Shown here: piece after piece, positions 32,843-40,798 of the stretch
Layout: each line of letters opens with the position of its first letter
How positions within the stretch are numbered: the stretch's first letter is position 1
Assembly (NCBI RefSeq): GCF_040689395.1
Contig: NZ_JBFAZX010000017.1
Coordinates: forward strand, 62,001 to 126,000
Source: Dactylosporangium sp040689395
GTDB taxonomy: Bacteria > Actinomycetota > Actinomycetes > Mycobacteriales > Micromonosporaceae
DNA length: 64,000 bases
Reading direction: 5' to 3'
Translations under genes and position numbers: made by a program
Notes under the pieces: model-generated
Database searches by the model: none
Seen by the model: the letters and a program-made list of their open reading frames with translations, nothing else
Told to the model about the DNA's origin: nothing

Positions 32843-32934
32843 CGGAAACCGTGTCACTATGAGAGGGAATGCCACCGGACGCCGCGGTGTTGGCACCCGG
32901 AGGAACCGTAGACATCACCGCAGGGAGCTTGATC

Positions 32935-33303
32935 GTGACCGCTTCGCAGCTTGCCGAGCCCGTTCAGACGGACAACCCGGCCGGCATCGGCCTTACCGCG
33001 GATGCCGCTCTCAAGGTGAAGGCACTGCTCGAGCAGGAGGGCCGGGACGACCTGCGGCTGCGTGTCGCGGTGCAACCCGGCGGCTGCTCGGGCCTTCGTT
33101 ACCAGCTCTTCTTCGACGAGCGCGCGCTCGATGGGGACAAGGTCAGCACCTACGACGGCTTCGAGGTCGTCGTCGACCGCATGAGCGTGCCCTACCTGAC
33201 CGGCGCGACGATCGACTTCGCCGACCGCATCGACGCCCAGGGCTTCACCATCGACAACCCGAACGCCCAGGGCTCCTGCGCCTGCGGCGACTCGTTCCAC
33301 TGA
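32935..33303 (+). CDS. erpA: Iron-sulfur cluster insertion protein (ErpA/A-type carrier)
   Basis: 122 aa from GTG 32935, chosen because AGGGAG lies just upstream and the length then fits the family. The HesB/IscA fold carries the three cluster-binding cysteines in VQPGGCSGLRYQLFF and the C-terminal GSCACGDSFH. It receives [4Fe-4S] or [2Fe-2S] clusters and delivers them to apoproteins such as LipA, NadA or the Rieske protein encoded nearby. Orthologous position and sequence to M. tuberculosis Rv2204c. Followed by a strong terminator. Confidence 0.96.
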   Translation: MTASQLAEPVQTDNPAGIGLTADAALKVKALLEQEGRDDLRLRVAVQPGGCSGLRYQLFFDERALDGDKVSTYDGFEVVVDRMSVPYLTGATIDFADRIDAQGFTIDNPNAQGSCACGDSFH

Positions 33304-33320
33304 TCGCCTGATCACTCACC

Positions 33321-33359
33321 CCGGACCCCCTCGTGCCGCCAAGGCGCGAGGGGGTCCGG
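33321..33359 (+). terminator. Rho-independent terminator after erpA
   Basis: Arms 33321-33333 and 33347-33359, 13 of 13 paired, 13-nt loop, followed by TGCGTTTTTC. One of the few hairpins in the window with a real T-run. Confidence 0.92.
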
Positions 33360-33485
33360 TGCGTTTTTCGAACCGGCCGTCCATTGGTGAACGTTGGTGG
33401 CCGGTCGGTGTGCCAGAGGTAGTCTGTCGGAGCTCTTTCCCGGAGCTCTTTCCGTGGCCACCCGCCCCGACCCATCGAGGTTTCC

Positions 33486-34466
33486 ATGAAGATCGCCGTC
33501 ACCGGCTCGATCGCGACCGACCATCTGATGCACTTCCCGGGCCGCTTCGCCGAGCAGCTCCTGGCCGACCAGTTGCACAAGGTCTCGCTGTCGTTCCTCG
33601 TCGACGACCTCACGGTCCGCCGCGGTGGGATCGCCGCCAACATCGCCTTCGGCATGGGCCTGCTCGGCCTGCGCCCGATCCTGGTCGGGGCCGTCGGCGC
33701 CGACTTCGACGACTACCGCAGCTGGCTGACCCGCCACGGCGTCGACTGCGACTCCATCTACGTCAGCGAGATCGCGCACACGGCCCGGTTCGTGTGCACC
33801 ACCGACGACGACATGAACCAGATCGCGTCGTTCTACGCGGGCGCCATGGCCGAGGCACGCAACATCGAGCTGTCGCCGGTCCGGCACCGCCTCGACGGCC
33901 TCGACCTGGTGCTGATCGGCGCGAACGACCCGGTCGCCATGGTCCGCCACACCGAGGAGTGCCGCGAGCTGGGCATCCCGTTCGCCGCGGACAGCTCCCA
34001 GCAGCTGGCCCGCATGTCCGGCGACGAGATCCGCAAGCTCGTCGACGACGCGGCCTACCTGCTCACCAACGAGTACGAGAAGGAGCTGCTCGAGTCGAAG
34101 ACCGGCCTGACCACCGAGCTGCTGCTGGACAAGGTCGGCATCCTGGTCACCACGCTGGGCAAGGACGGCGTGGTCATCCGCAGCCGCACCCTTGACGAGG
34201 AGATCCAGGTACCGGCGATTCGCGGCGTGCAGACGGTCGACCCGACCGGCGTCGGCGACGGCTTCCGCTCCGGCTTCTTCTCCGCGCTGTCGTGGGGCCT
34301 GGGCCTGGAGCGCGCCGCACAGGTCGGCTCGACGGTCGCGGCGCTGGTCCTGGAGACCGTCGGCCCGCAGGAGTACACCATCGAGCGCGACGAGTTCGCC
34401 AAGCGGGTCGCGGACACCTACGGCGACAGCGCCGCCGACGAGATCCGCGCGCACCTGCCCGAGTGA
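33486..34466 (+). CDS. adoK: PfkB-family carbohydrate kinase, probable adenosine kinase
   Basis: 326 aa ribokinase-fold enzyme. It contains the N-terminal GSIATDHLMHFPGRF, the substrate-side RRGGIAANIAFGMGLLGL, and the C-terminal catalytic signature QTVDPTGVGDGFRSGFFSAL with the Asp base and anion hole. Closest known relative by order and motif is M. tuberculosis AdoK (Rv2202c), an adenosine kinase of PfkB type; a sugar substrate cannot be excluded from sequence. The ATG has GAGG upstream. Free-standing between the erpA terminator and the thioredoxin gene. Confidence 0.9.
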   Translation: MKIAVTGSIATDHLMHFPGRFAEQLLADQLHKVSLSFLVDDLTVRRGGIAANIAFGMGLLGLRPILVGAVGADFDDYRSWLTRHGVDCDSIYVSEIAHTARFVCTTDDDMNQIASFYAGAMAEARNIELSPVRHRLDGLDLVLIGANDPVAMVRHTEECRELGIPFAADSSQQLARMSGDEIRKLVDDAAYLLTNEYEKELLESKTGLTTELLLDKVGILVTTLGKDGVVIRSRTLDEEIQVPAIRGVQTVDPTGVGDGFRSGFFSALSWGLGLERAAQVGSTVAALVLETVGPQEYTIERDEFAKRVADTYGDSAADEIRAHLPE

Positions 34467-34511
34467 CCCGCGTGGCCTCGCTATCCCTATCGGCTTTATA
34501 GGGTTCGAGAG

Positions 34512-34517
34512 TATCGT
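34512..34517 (+). promoter_or_regulatory. -10 element TATCGT before the thioredoxin gene
   Basis: TAnnnT ending 7 nt before the GTG at 34525; no ribosome site. Confidence 0.55.
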
Positions 34518-34524
34518 TGCCGCC

Positions 34525-34941
34525 GTGACGTACGTGGTCCTGGCGGTGCTCGCCGCGGCGACCGTGGCCGGCCTGGTGTACCGGGCCCGCTACGGCCGCC
34601 TTCGCGCGTCCGGGGGCGATCTGCCGCCCGGCCTCCTGCCACCCGCCGGCGACGGCCGGGGCGCCGGCGGTTCGGTCGTGCTGCTGCACTTCTCCTCGGC
34701 CACCTGCGCGCCCTGCCGGCAGGTCCGCGCCGTCTGCGCCGACGTGGTCGGCGACCTCGACGGCGTCCGGCACGTCGAGGTCGACGCCGACGAGCACCTC
34801 GACGCCGTCCGGCGGCTCGACATCTGGCGCCTGCCCACATTGCTCGTCGTCGACCGCCGCGGCCGGGTGGCCCGCCGGACCGTCGGCGTGCCCGATCGCG
34901 CCGCCCTTCGGCGGACCGTCACGGAGGTCCTCGCCTCATGA
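34525..34941 (+). CDS. Membrane-anchored thioredoxin-like protein
   Basis: 138 aa. An N-terminal hydrophobic segment (VTYVVLAVLAAATVAGLVY) anchors the protein; residues about 50-138 form a thioredoxin fold with the active site SATCAPCRQ (CxxC) and the cis-proline loop LPTLLVV. The anchor without a cleavage site suggests a type II or N-in topology, so the active site may face either side; a periplasmic-type signal is not clear. Four-base ATGA overlap with the downstream DUF4395 gene. The GTG start is supported by the -10 seven bases before it. Confidence 0.9.
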   Translation: MTYVVLAVLAAATVAGLVYRARYGRLRASGGDLPPGLLPPAGDGRGAGGSVVLLHFSSATCAPCRQVRAVCADVVGDLDGVRHVEVDADEHLDAVRRLDIWRLPTLLVVDRRGRVARRTVGVPDRAALRRTVTEVLAS

Positions 34942-35411
34942 GTGGGAACAGCAGGAACAGCAGCGGCGCCGGCGCGCCTGCCGGCCCGGTGGGCCTCGAC
35001 CCGCGCGGCCCCCGCTTCGCGGCCGTGCTGACCACGGTCGTCTTCGTCGTCGTGCTGCTGACCGGCAGCGCCTGGCTCGCCCTGGCCCAGGCCGTGATCT
35101 TCGCCATCGGCGCCTTCGACCCGCGCCGCACCCCGTATGGGCTGCTCTACCGCTACCTCGTCGCCCCGCGCCTGGCCCCGCCGACGGAGCGCGAGGACCC
35201 CGCCCCGGTTCGCTTCGCGCAGTCGGTCGGCCTGGTCTTCACGCTGGTCGCGGTCGCCGGGTATCTGTCCGGCGCGACCGTGCTGGGTATCGTCTTCGCC
35301 GCGTTCGCGCTGGTCGCCGCGTTCCTCAACGGGTTCTTCGGCCTGTGCCTGGGCTGCGAGGCGTATCTGCTGATCCGCCGCCTGCGCGGCGCCGGGTCGC
35401 CCGCGGCCTAG
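34938..35411 (+). CDS. DUF4395 membrane protein
   Basis: 157 aa with about four hydrophobic segments (for example FAAVLTTVVFVVVLLTGSAW and VLGIVFAAFALVAAFLNGFF). A membrane-embedded CxxC is present in FFGLCLGCEAYLL. This is the DUF4395 pattern. Proteins of this family are often encoded with thioredoxins and sulfur-transfer proteins, as here; electron or sulfur transfer across the membrane is a reasonable guess but not established. The start overlaps the thioredoxin stop (ATGA). Confidence 0.88.
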   Translation: MSGNSRNSSGAGAPAGPVGLDPRGPRFAAVLTTVVFVVVLLTGSAWLALAQAVIFAIGAFDPRRTPYGLLYRYLVAPRLAPPTEREDPAPVRFAQSVGLVFTLVAVAGYLSGATVLGIVFAAFALVAAFLNGFFGLCLGCEAYLLIRRLRGAGSPAA

Positions 35412-35433
35412 CCGGATAGGCCGCCCTGGGGCA

Positions 35434-35682
35434 TTAGAGGCGCACCGTGTGGCGGTCACCCTCGGTGACCAGGAAGGTGTGACCGCGCATCCGGCACCAC
35501 GCGGGGATGTCGATGGCCGCGGCGGGGTCGTCGGCCAGCACCGCGATCTCGGTGCCGGGCCGCTGACCCGCGGCGAGCTTGGCCAGCATGATCACCGGCA
35601 GCGGGCACCGCTTCCCCATCGCGTCGATGACCAGGTTCACACTGCCCGCGCCGAAGGCGCCGCTCCGCTCCGGACCGCTCAC
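35434..35682 (-). CDS. TusA-like sulfurtransferase
   Basis: About 82 aa. The family core NLVIDAMGKRCPLPVIMLAK carries the persulfide-forming cysteine in the CPxP motif; the C-terminal HTFLVTEGDRHTVRL is the last strand. TusA proteins accept sulfane sulfur from a cysteine desulfurase, and one is encoded directly upstream on the same strand. The GTG at 35682 has GGAGG 7 bases upstream, and both lie inside the first copy of an 89-bp repeat. An internal GTG at 35640 would give 68 aa and begins at the conserved core; the choice between them is open. Confidence 0.85.
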   Translation of the reverse strand: MSGPERSGAFGAGSVNLVIDAMGKRCPLPVIMLAKLAAGQRPGTEIAVLADDPAAAIDIPAWCRMRGHTFLVTEGDRHTVRL

Positions 35683-35960
35683 GCCGAAACCTCCGCTTCG
35701 CTCCGGCTGCGGCATGAGCTCAACCTGCACCCATGGTGAGCGGCCCCTCCGCTCCGCTCCGGACCGCTCACGCCGAAACCTCCGCTTCGCTCCGGCTGCG
35801 GCATGAGCTCAACCTGCACCCATGGTGAGCGGCCCCTCCGCTCCNNNNNNNNNNNNNNNNNNNNNNNNNNNNNNNNNNNNNNNNNNNNNNNNNNNNNNNN
35901 NNNNNNNNNNNNNNNNNNNNNNNNNNNNNNNNNNNNNNNNNNNCGCTCCGGACCGCTCAC
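35661..35960 (-). repeat. 89-bp tandem repeat array between desulfurase and TusA genes
   Basis: Exact period of 89 bp: the unit beginning GTGAGCGGTCCGGAGCGG (minus strand) starts at 35682, again at 35771, and once more at 35960, where it forms the desulfurase stop codon. The sequence read is identical between copies. Each unit holds a hairpin-forming pair (GTGAGCGG... / ...CCGCTCAC) and a GGAGG-n7-GTG start-like element. 89 is not a multiple of 3, so the array is not one coding repeat. Ninety-nine Ns lie inside it. Confidence 0.9.
35845..35943. other. Assembly gap (99 N) inside the 89-bp repeat
   Basis: Undetermined bases. The flanks are in register only if the true missing length is 88 plus a multiple of 89, or if the flanks overlap by one base with nothing missing. 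The 99 N is therefore a placeholder from a collapsed repeat. Confidence 0.97.
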
Positions 35961-37039
35961 AGTCCCGCCTCCGCCCTGACCTCGGCGACCAGGCCCGGGA
36001 GCACGGCGAGGAAGCGGCGGACGTCGTCGGCGGTGACTCCACTGTGGAGCGAAACGCGCACGTTACCGTGGGTGAGCACGCCCATCGCGGACAGTACGTG
36101 CGATGGCTGCAGGGTGTCCGACGTGCACGCCGAGCCGGAGGAGACCGCGAACCCGGCGCGGTCGAGGGCGTGCAGCAGCACCTCGCCGTCGACGTAGAGG
36201 CACGAGAACGTCACGATGTGCGGCAGTCGCTCGTCCGGCTCGCCGACGACCTCCACGTCGGGCACGGTCGCGGCCACCGTGCGGCGGATCTCGTCGACGA
36301 GGGCTCGCTGGCGTACCGACTCGAAACGGGCCTCCTCGGCGACGGCCCGCAGCGAAGCCGCGGCGGCGACCACCGCGGGCACGTCCGTGGTGCCCTCGTC
36401 CCAGGGCGACTCCCACCGGGTGCCCTTGCGGACCGCGAGCAGGCCGACGCCGGCCGGGCCGCCCCACTTGCGGGCGCTGCCGGCCAGCAGTGACCAGCCC
36501 GCGGGCAGCGGCGCGCGGCCGATCGACTGGGCGGCGTCGACCAGCAGCGGCACCCCGGCCGCGGCGCACAGCCCGGCCGCCGCGGCGACCGGCTGCACCG
36601 TGCCCACCTCATGATTCGCGCTTTGTACCGCGGCCAGGGCCACTTCCGGCGAATCCAGCGCGGATTCCAGCGCGGTCAGGTCCACGACGCCGGTGCGCGA
36701 CACCGGCACGGACACGGCGTCGTCCCCGGCGGCCTTGATGACCGCGGAGTGCTCGACCGCGGTGTGCACCACGAGCCGGCGCTCGCGGGAGCGGCGCACG
36801 CCGGCCACGGCGCGCCGGACCGCGTCGGTCCCACCGGCGGTGAAGTGCAGCTCGTCAGGGCGCACCCCGAGCACCCCGGCGGCCGACTCGCGAGCCGCGT
36901 CGAGCAGCTGCCGGGCCCGCCGCGAGGGCGTGTAGAGCCGGCCCGGGTCGGCCCAGCCATCATCGGCGGCGGCCAGAAACGCTTGGCGCGCAACGGAATG
37001 CGGGGGAGCGGCAGTAGCCGAATCGAGGTAGACGCCCAC
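35957..37039 (-). CDS. Cysteine desulfurase (NifS/IscS-like)
   Basis: 360 aa PLP enzyme that takes sulfur from cysteine as a persulfide. The N-terminus VGVYLDSATAAPP (usually YLDNAATTP), the ANHEVGTVQPV segment, the PLP lysine in AGSARKWGGPAGVG, and the active-site cysteine loop SSGSACTSDTLQPSHVL are present. The GTG at 37039 is supported by TAGCCT seven bases upstream and by family alignment; the longer frame overlaps ctaC. Upstream of the TusA-like gene, its likely sulfur acceptor. Its last codons run into the 89-bp repeat. Confidence 0.93.
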   Translation of the reverse strand: MGVYLDSATAAPPHSVARQAFLAAADDGWADPGRLYTPSRRARQLLDAARESAAGVLGVRPDELHFTAGGTDAVRRAVAGVRRSRERRLVVHTAVEHSAVIKAAGDDAVSVPVSRTGVVDLTALESALDSPEVALAAVQSANHEVGTVQPVAAAAGLCAAAGVPLLVDAAQSIGRAPLPAGWSLLAGSARKWGGPAGVGLLAVRKGTRWESPWDEGTTDVPAVVAAAASLRAVAEEARFESVRQRALVDEIRRTVAATVPDVEVVGEPDERLPHIVTFSCLYVDGEVLLHALDRAGFAVSSGSACTSDTLQPSHVLSAMGVLTHGNVRVSLHSGVTADDVRRFLAVLPGLVAEVRAEAGL

Positions 37040-37046
37040 CCCCGCA

Positions 37047-37052
37047 AGGCTA
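37047..37052 (-). promoter_or_regulatory. -10 element TAGCCT before the desulfurase
   Basis: TAnnnT on the minus strand with 7 nt to the GTG at 37039. Confidence 0.55.
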
Positions 37053-37185
37053 TCGCGACCCGGACACGTCGACCCCAAGCCGGGCGGACCACACATGGTC
37101 GAGTACGCTCGCCAGCGTTGGTGAGGCTTGCCGTGCGAAGTTACCTCAAGGTGACTCCCCGGCGCTGCTAAGGAGGCAGGAGCAG

Positions 37186-38064
37186 GTGGTCTCAAGAGGT
37201 TTGAGCCCCGCGCGCGCCATCGGGCTCGCCGTCTCGGCCGTCGGGGTGACGACCCTGCTCGCAGGTTGCTCCATCGGGGACACGTTCAACGGCTTCGGCT
37301 GGCCGAAGGGCATCACCGAGCAGAGCGACCGGATGTACGACCTGTGGATCGGGTCGGTCGTCGCGGCGTTCGCCGTCGGTATCTTCGTCTGGGGCCTGAT
37401 CTTCTGGTGCGTGGTGCGCTACCGGAAGCGGGGCGACGAGCTGCCGCCGCAGACGCGCTACAACATGCCGTTCGAAATCCTTTACACGGTGGCGCCGTTC
37501 GTCGTCATCGCCGTGTTGTTCTTCTACACCGCGATCATTCAGACCGACGTCGATCGGATCTCGAAGAACCCGGACGTCACCGTCGAGGTGATCGCCTCCA
37601 AGTGGAACTGGCAGTTCGTCTACACGGACACCAAGGGCCCTGACGGCACGGCGATCAACACCGTCGGCGCGGACGACTACATCCCGGTCCTGGTGCTCCC
37701 CGCGGGCAAGACGGTCCAGTTCAACGAGATCTCGAGGGACGTCATCCACTCGTTCTGGGTGCCGGAAATCCTGTTCAAGCGGGACGTCATCCCGGGCGTG
37801 GAGAACAAGTTCCAGATCAAGCTCAAGGACAACGCCGCGGGTGCCTATGTGGGCCGTTGCGCCGAGTTGTGCGGCACGTATCACTCGATGATGAACTTCG
37901 AGGTGCGGGTCGTGACGCCGGAGCAGTACTCCCAGTACCTGTCGCTGCGCACGGCGGGCAAGAGCACCCCTGAGGCGCTCGCCTCGCTGGGCTTCCCGAA
38001 CCAGGGCTACGCGACGACGACCCACCCGTTCGACACTGACCGCACCAAGCGGTCCTCGAGCTGA
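37186..38064 (+). CDS. ctaC: Cytochrome c oxidase subunit II
   Basis: 292 aa lipoprotein of the aa3 oxidase. A signal sequence ends in the lipobox LLAGC (Cys28). Two membrane helices follow (about 50-75 and 95-118). The periplasmic cupredoxin domain has the aromatic electron-entry SKWNWQFVY and the binuclear CuA site: His in IHSFWVPE and CAELCGTYHSMM. It accepts electrons from cytochrome c, in actinobacteria from the diheme QcrC inside a bc1-aa3 supercomplex. Start GTG with AGGAGG at good distance. ctaF follows after 13 bp. ctaD (subunit I) is not here. Confidence 0.97.
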   Translation: MVSRGLSPARAIGLAVSAVGVTTLLAGCSIGDTFNGFGWPKGITEQSDRMYDLWIGSVVAAFAVGIFVWGLIFWCVVRYRKRGDELPPQTRYNMPFEILYTVAPFVVIAVLFFYTAIIQTDVDRISKNPDVTVEVIASKWNWQFVYTDTKGPDGTAINTVGADDYIPVLVLPAGKTVQFNEISRDVIHSFWVPEILFKRDVIPGVENKFQIKLKDNAAGAYVGRCAELCGTYHSMMNFEVRVVTPEQYSQYLSLRTAGKSTPEALASLGFPNQGYATTTHPFDTDRTKRSSS

Positions 38065-38077
38065 GAGGCGAACGGCG

Positions 38078-38521
38078 ATGAAGGCAGAGAACCGTCTCTT
38101 CTTCGTGCTGGCGTTGTTCCTGTTCGGCATGGCCGGGCTGTATGCCTGGTGGACCAACGTGGCGCCGCTGGAGCAGTCCGGGCACCAGGGCATCGAGTGG
38201 ATCGGCGTCGTGGCACTGGTCCTGGCCGGCCTGCTGCTGACGATGATCGGTGCCGCGCTGTGGATCATCGCGCAGCGCATCGAGCCGCGCCCGGAGGACC
38301 GCCCCGATGCGGAGATCGCCGAGGGCGCGGGTGACCTGGGCTTCTTCAGCCCTGGCAGCTACTGGCCGGTCGGCCTGGCGTTCGCGGCGCTGATCGCGAG
38401 CCTGGGCCTCGCATTCGGCCAGTGGTGGCTGGTCGCGATCGGCCTGATCTCGGTGGTGTTCTCGACGTGCGGGCTGATGTTCGAGTACTACACCGGCACC
38501 CGGCGCGGCGCCGAACACTGA
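38078..38521 (+). CDS. ctaF: Cytochrome c oxidase subunit IV (actinobacterial)
   Basis: 147 aa with four hydrophobic segments, opening with MKAENRLFFVLALFLFGMAG and ending in FSTCGLMFEYYTGTRRG, the pattern of actinobacterial CtaF. It is a small structural subunit of the aa3 oxidase. It lies 13 bp after ctaC, with a GAGGCGAACGG ribosome region, and is followed by a strong terminator, so ctaC-ctaF is a two-gene operon. Confidence 0.94.
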   Translation: MKAENRLFFVLALFLFGMAGLYAWWTNVAPLEQSGHQGIEWIGVVALVLAGLLLTMIGAALWIIAQRIEPRPEDRPDAEIAEGAGDLGFFSPGSYWPVGLAFAALIASLGLAFGQWWLVAIGLISVVFSTCGLMFEYYTGTRRGAEH

Positions 38522-38534
38522 GCTCGTCCTGCTG

Positions 38535-38562
38535 AAAAGGGGCCCCGCGAGGGGCCCCTTTT
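38535..38562 (+). terminator. Rho-independent terminator after ctaF
   Basis: Arms 38535-38546 and 38551-38562, 12 of 12 paired, loop GCGA, flanked by A-run and T-run. Bidirectional in form. Confidence 0.93.
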
Positions 38563-38607
38563 TCATGCCCGGGCGTCGGTGGCGACGCCGCTCGCGATGA
38601 CGGAGCT

Positions 38608-38802
38608 TCAGGCGGCCCGGCGCGCGGTCCGGCGCAGCAGCACCCGCGGGCGCCGGTCCATGAGCAGGATCACCGCAGCGATCGCGATCTCCGCGCCGCA
38701 GGCCGGGCAGGCCCGGTCGGGGCGGCTCGCCCGGGGTTGATCGGCGCGGACCGGCGGATCGAGGGTCCGCACCCGGGCGCAGGTGTCACAGAGCAGCTCC
38801 AT
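38608..38802 (-). CDS. Small CxxC...CxxC protein, possible zinc ribbon
   Basis: 64 aa. Two cysteine pairs, LLCDTCARV (Cys5, Cys8) and ACPACGAEI (about Cys32, Cys35), are spaced as in rubredoxin-like zinc ribbons. A basic C-terminus (RRPRVLLRRTARRAA) suggests nucleic acid contact. The start ATG has no obvious ribosome site or -10. The reading may be genuine because of the paired cysteines, but the length and composition mean a spurious frame cannot be excluded. Confidence 0.5.
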   Translation of the reverse strand: MELLCDTCARVRTLDPPVRADQPRASRPDRACPACGAEIAIAAVILLMDRRPRVLLRRTARRAA

Positions 38803-38873
38803 GCCGCCACCGTGTCATCGCCGCGCCACGCCGCCGCGGACTCGGGCCCGCGTGTCTGATCACGTTCTGGCGG

Positions 38874-39641
38874 TCACTTCTTGGCGGCGACCGTCGGCGA
38901 CGGTGAGCCGGGCGTGGTCCGTGGCGGCAGGAAGGCCTCGTCGCTCACGCTCGGGGTGGTGTGCTGCAGGATCAGCTCCGTCGTCAGGCCCGCGTCCGAG
39001 GTGCCCTGGAAGTAGGCGAGCAGCCCGGCAGGGTTGACGCACGCGATCTCGGTGCGGATCCCGGTCGCGGTGACCGACACGCACTGCGCCTCGCCGCGCT
39101 TGGAGACCCCGGCGCGCACCCCCTGCCCCCGCGCGATGGTCGCGAGCCGGCCCAGGGCGGCCTCGGGGGCCATGAATTCGCCCCCGAACGCCACGCTGAT
39201 GGCCTTGGCCGCGGTGGGGGACATGGTGTCCGCCCCCGGGCTCTCCTGGCACGTCACGGGCGGCTGAGCGGGTGCACCCGGCTTGCGCCCCTTGGTGGGT
39301 GACGGGGCCGGGCCGGTGACGCACAGGAAGGTGCCGTCCGGCGTCAAGATGTACGTCACGCCCGCGCCGTGGTACGCCCGGCGCGGCGCCGACTGCGAAA
39401 CGGTCACGACCGCCCCGGACGGGGTGGCGTAATGCAGCGTCGCGTCCGAGCCGAGGCCGAGCACGAGCCGGGACGCGAGCGATTCGACCATCTCCAGCGC
39501 CTGGTTGACGGGTTCCGTCCGCTGCTGGACCGGCGCGCCGCACGACGTCGCCACCATGCCGACGAAGCCGAGCGCCAGCGCGCCGGCCACGACGGCGGAG
39601 ATCAGCGCCTTCTTGAGGTTGTTGCGCGGCAGTTCGGCCAT
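38874..39641 (-). CDS. Putative exported protein of unknown function
   Basis: 255 aa. The N-terminal KKALISAVVAGALALGFVGMVATSCGAP is a basic residue pair plus a hydrophobic core, ending in a cysteine that could be a weak lipobox (ATSC) or simply a membrane anchor. The remainder is Pro/Ala/Thr-rich with cysteines near 106, 130, 187 and 201 and no recognised domain. A soluble extracytoplasmic role is likely. It is positioned between ctaF and trpD, on the trpD strand; co-transcription is possible (70 bp gap). Confidence 0.72.
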   Translation of the reverse strand: MAELPRNNLKKALISAVVAGALALGFVGMVATSCGAPVQQRTEPVNQALEMVESLASRLVLGLGSDATLHYATPSGAVVTVSQSAPRRAYHGAGVTYILTPDGTFLCVTGPAPSPTKGRKPGAPAQPPVTCQESPGADTMSPTAAKAISVAFGGEFMAPEAALGRLATIARGQGVRAGVSKRGEAQCVSVTATGIRTEIACVNPAGLLAYFQGTSDAGLTTELILQHTTPSVSDEAFLPPRTTPGSPSPTVAAKK

Positions 39642-39711
39642 GCCTGGACCAACGCCGCTCGCCGCCGTCGGTTATGCGGCGGTTTGCCGAACAACAGTCG
39701 TTTCGTAGGCG

Positions 39712-40758
39712 TCACGCGGGCTTGAACGCCGCCCAGCGCTCGACCAGGGCCGTCGCCGCACCCGAGTCCACGGCCGCGGCGGCGCGCTCGATGCCGGCCT
39801 TGAGCTGCCCGTGCAGGTCCTGCAGGACCAGCCCTTCCCGCGCGGCGATCGCGGCGGCCGCGTTGAGCAGCACCGCGTCGCGCACCGGTCCGCCCTCGCC
39901 GGCGAACATCCGCCGCGCGACGTCGGCGTTGTGCGCTGGGTCGCCGCCGCGCAGGTCGCCCGGCGCCGAGCGGGCCAGGCCCAGGTCGGCGCTGTCGACG
40001 ACGAGCTCGGTGACCGTGTTGCCGGTCGCCGCCCACACCCGGGTCGGCGCTGCGGTGGTGAACTCGTCGAGGCCGTCCTCGCCGCGCACCACCAGCACCG
40101 AGTAGCCCCGGCCGGCCATCACGGCGGCCACGACGGGCGCCATGCGCGGGTCGAAGCAGCCGATGGTGGCCGCGGTGGGCTGGGCCGGGTTGGTCAGCGG
40201 GCCGAGGAAGTTGAACACCGTGGGCACGCCCATCTCGCGGCGCGGGCCGCCGGCGTGGCGCATGCCGGCGTGGAACCGCGCGGCGAAACAGAAGGCGATG
40301 CCCACCTCGGCCACGCTGCGGGCGACGTCCTCGGGGCCCAGGTCGATGGTGACCCCGAACCGCTCGAGCAGGTCGGCGGCGCCGGTGGAGGAGGACGCGG
40401 CCCGGTTGCCGTGCTTGACCACGGGGACGCCCGCGGCCGCCGTGACGACCGCGGCCATGGTGGAGATGTTCACGGTGTTGGCGCGGTCACCGCCGGTGCC
40501 GACGATGTCGACCGCGGCGTCGCGCAGCTCGTCGGAGATCGGGACGCGGGTCGCGAGGGCCAGCATCGTCTCGGCGCACCCGGCGACCTCGGCCGGAGTC
40601 TCGCCCTTGGCGCGCAGCGCGATGACGAACGCGGCCGTCTGCGCGGGCGTGGCCGATCCGGAGAAGATCTCGCGCATCGCCCAGCTCGTGTCCTCGGTGG
40701 ACAGGTTCTCCCCGCGCAGCAGGGCGGTGAGCAGCGTCGGCCAGGTGCGGTCGCCCAT
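39712..40758 (-). CDS. trpD: Anthranilate phosphoribosyltransferase
   Basis: 348 aa. Joins anthranilate and PRPP, second step of tryptophan synthesis. The PRPP-binding DIVGTGGDRANTVNIST, KHGNRAASSSTGAADLLE, ARFHAGMRHAGGPRREMGVPT and FNFLGPLTNPA motifs are present, plus the metal-binding GEDGLDE. The ATG at 40758 has TGGAGG 6 bases before it. It stands alone from other trp genes; the same isolated position next to ctaE is seen in M. tuberculosis (Rv2192c). No leader peptide or attenuator is visible. Confidence 0.97.
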   Translation of the reverse strand: MGDRTWPTLLTALLRGENLSTEDTSWAMREIFSGSATPAQTAAFVIALRAKGETPAEVAGCAETMLALATRVPISDELRDAAVDIVGTGGDRANTVNISTMAAVVTAAAGVPVVKHGNRAASSSTGAADLLERFGVTIDLGPEDVARSVAEVGIAFCFAARFHAGMRHAGGPRREMGVPTVFNFLGPLTNPAQPTAATIGCFDPRMAPVVAAVMAGRGYSVLVVRGEDGLDEFTTAAPTRVWAATGNTVTELVVDSADLGLARSAPGDLRGGDPAHNADVARRMFAGEGGPVRDAVLLNAAAAIAAREGLVLQDLHGQLKAGIERAAAAVDSGAATALVERWAAFKPA

Positions 40759-40798
40759 GGCGGCCTCCAGAGGTGTCCTAACGTACCGGCGGATGGAC

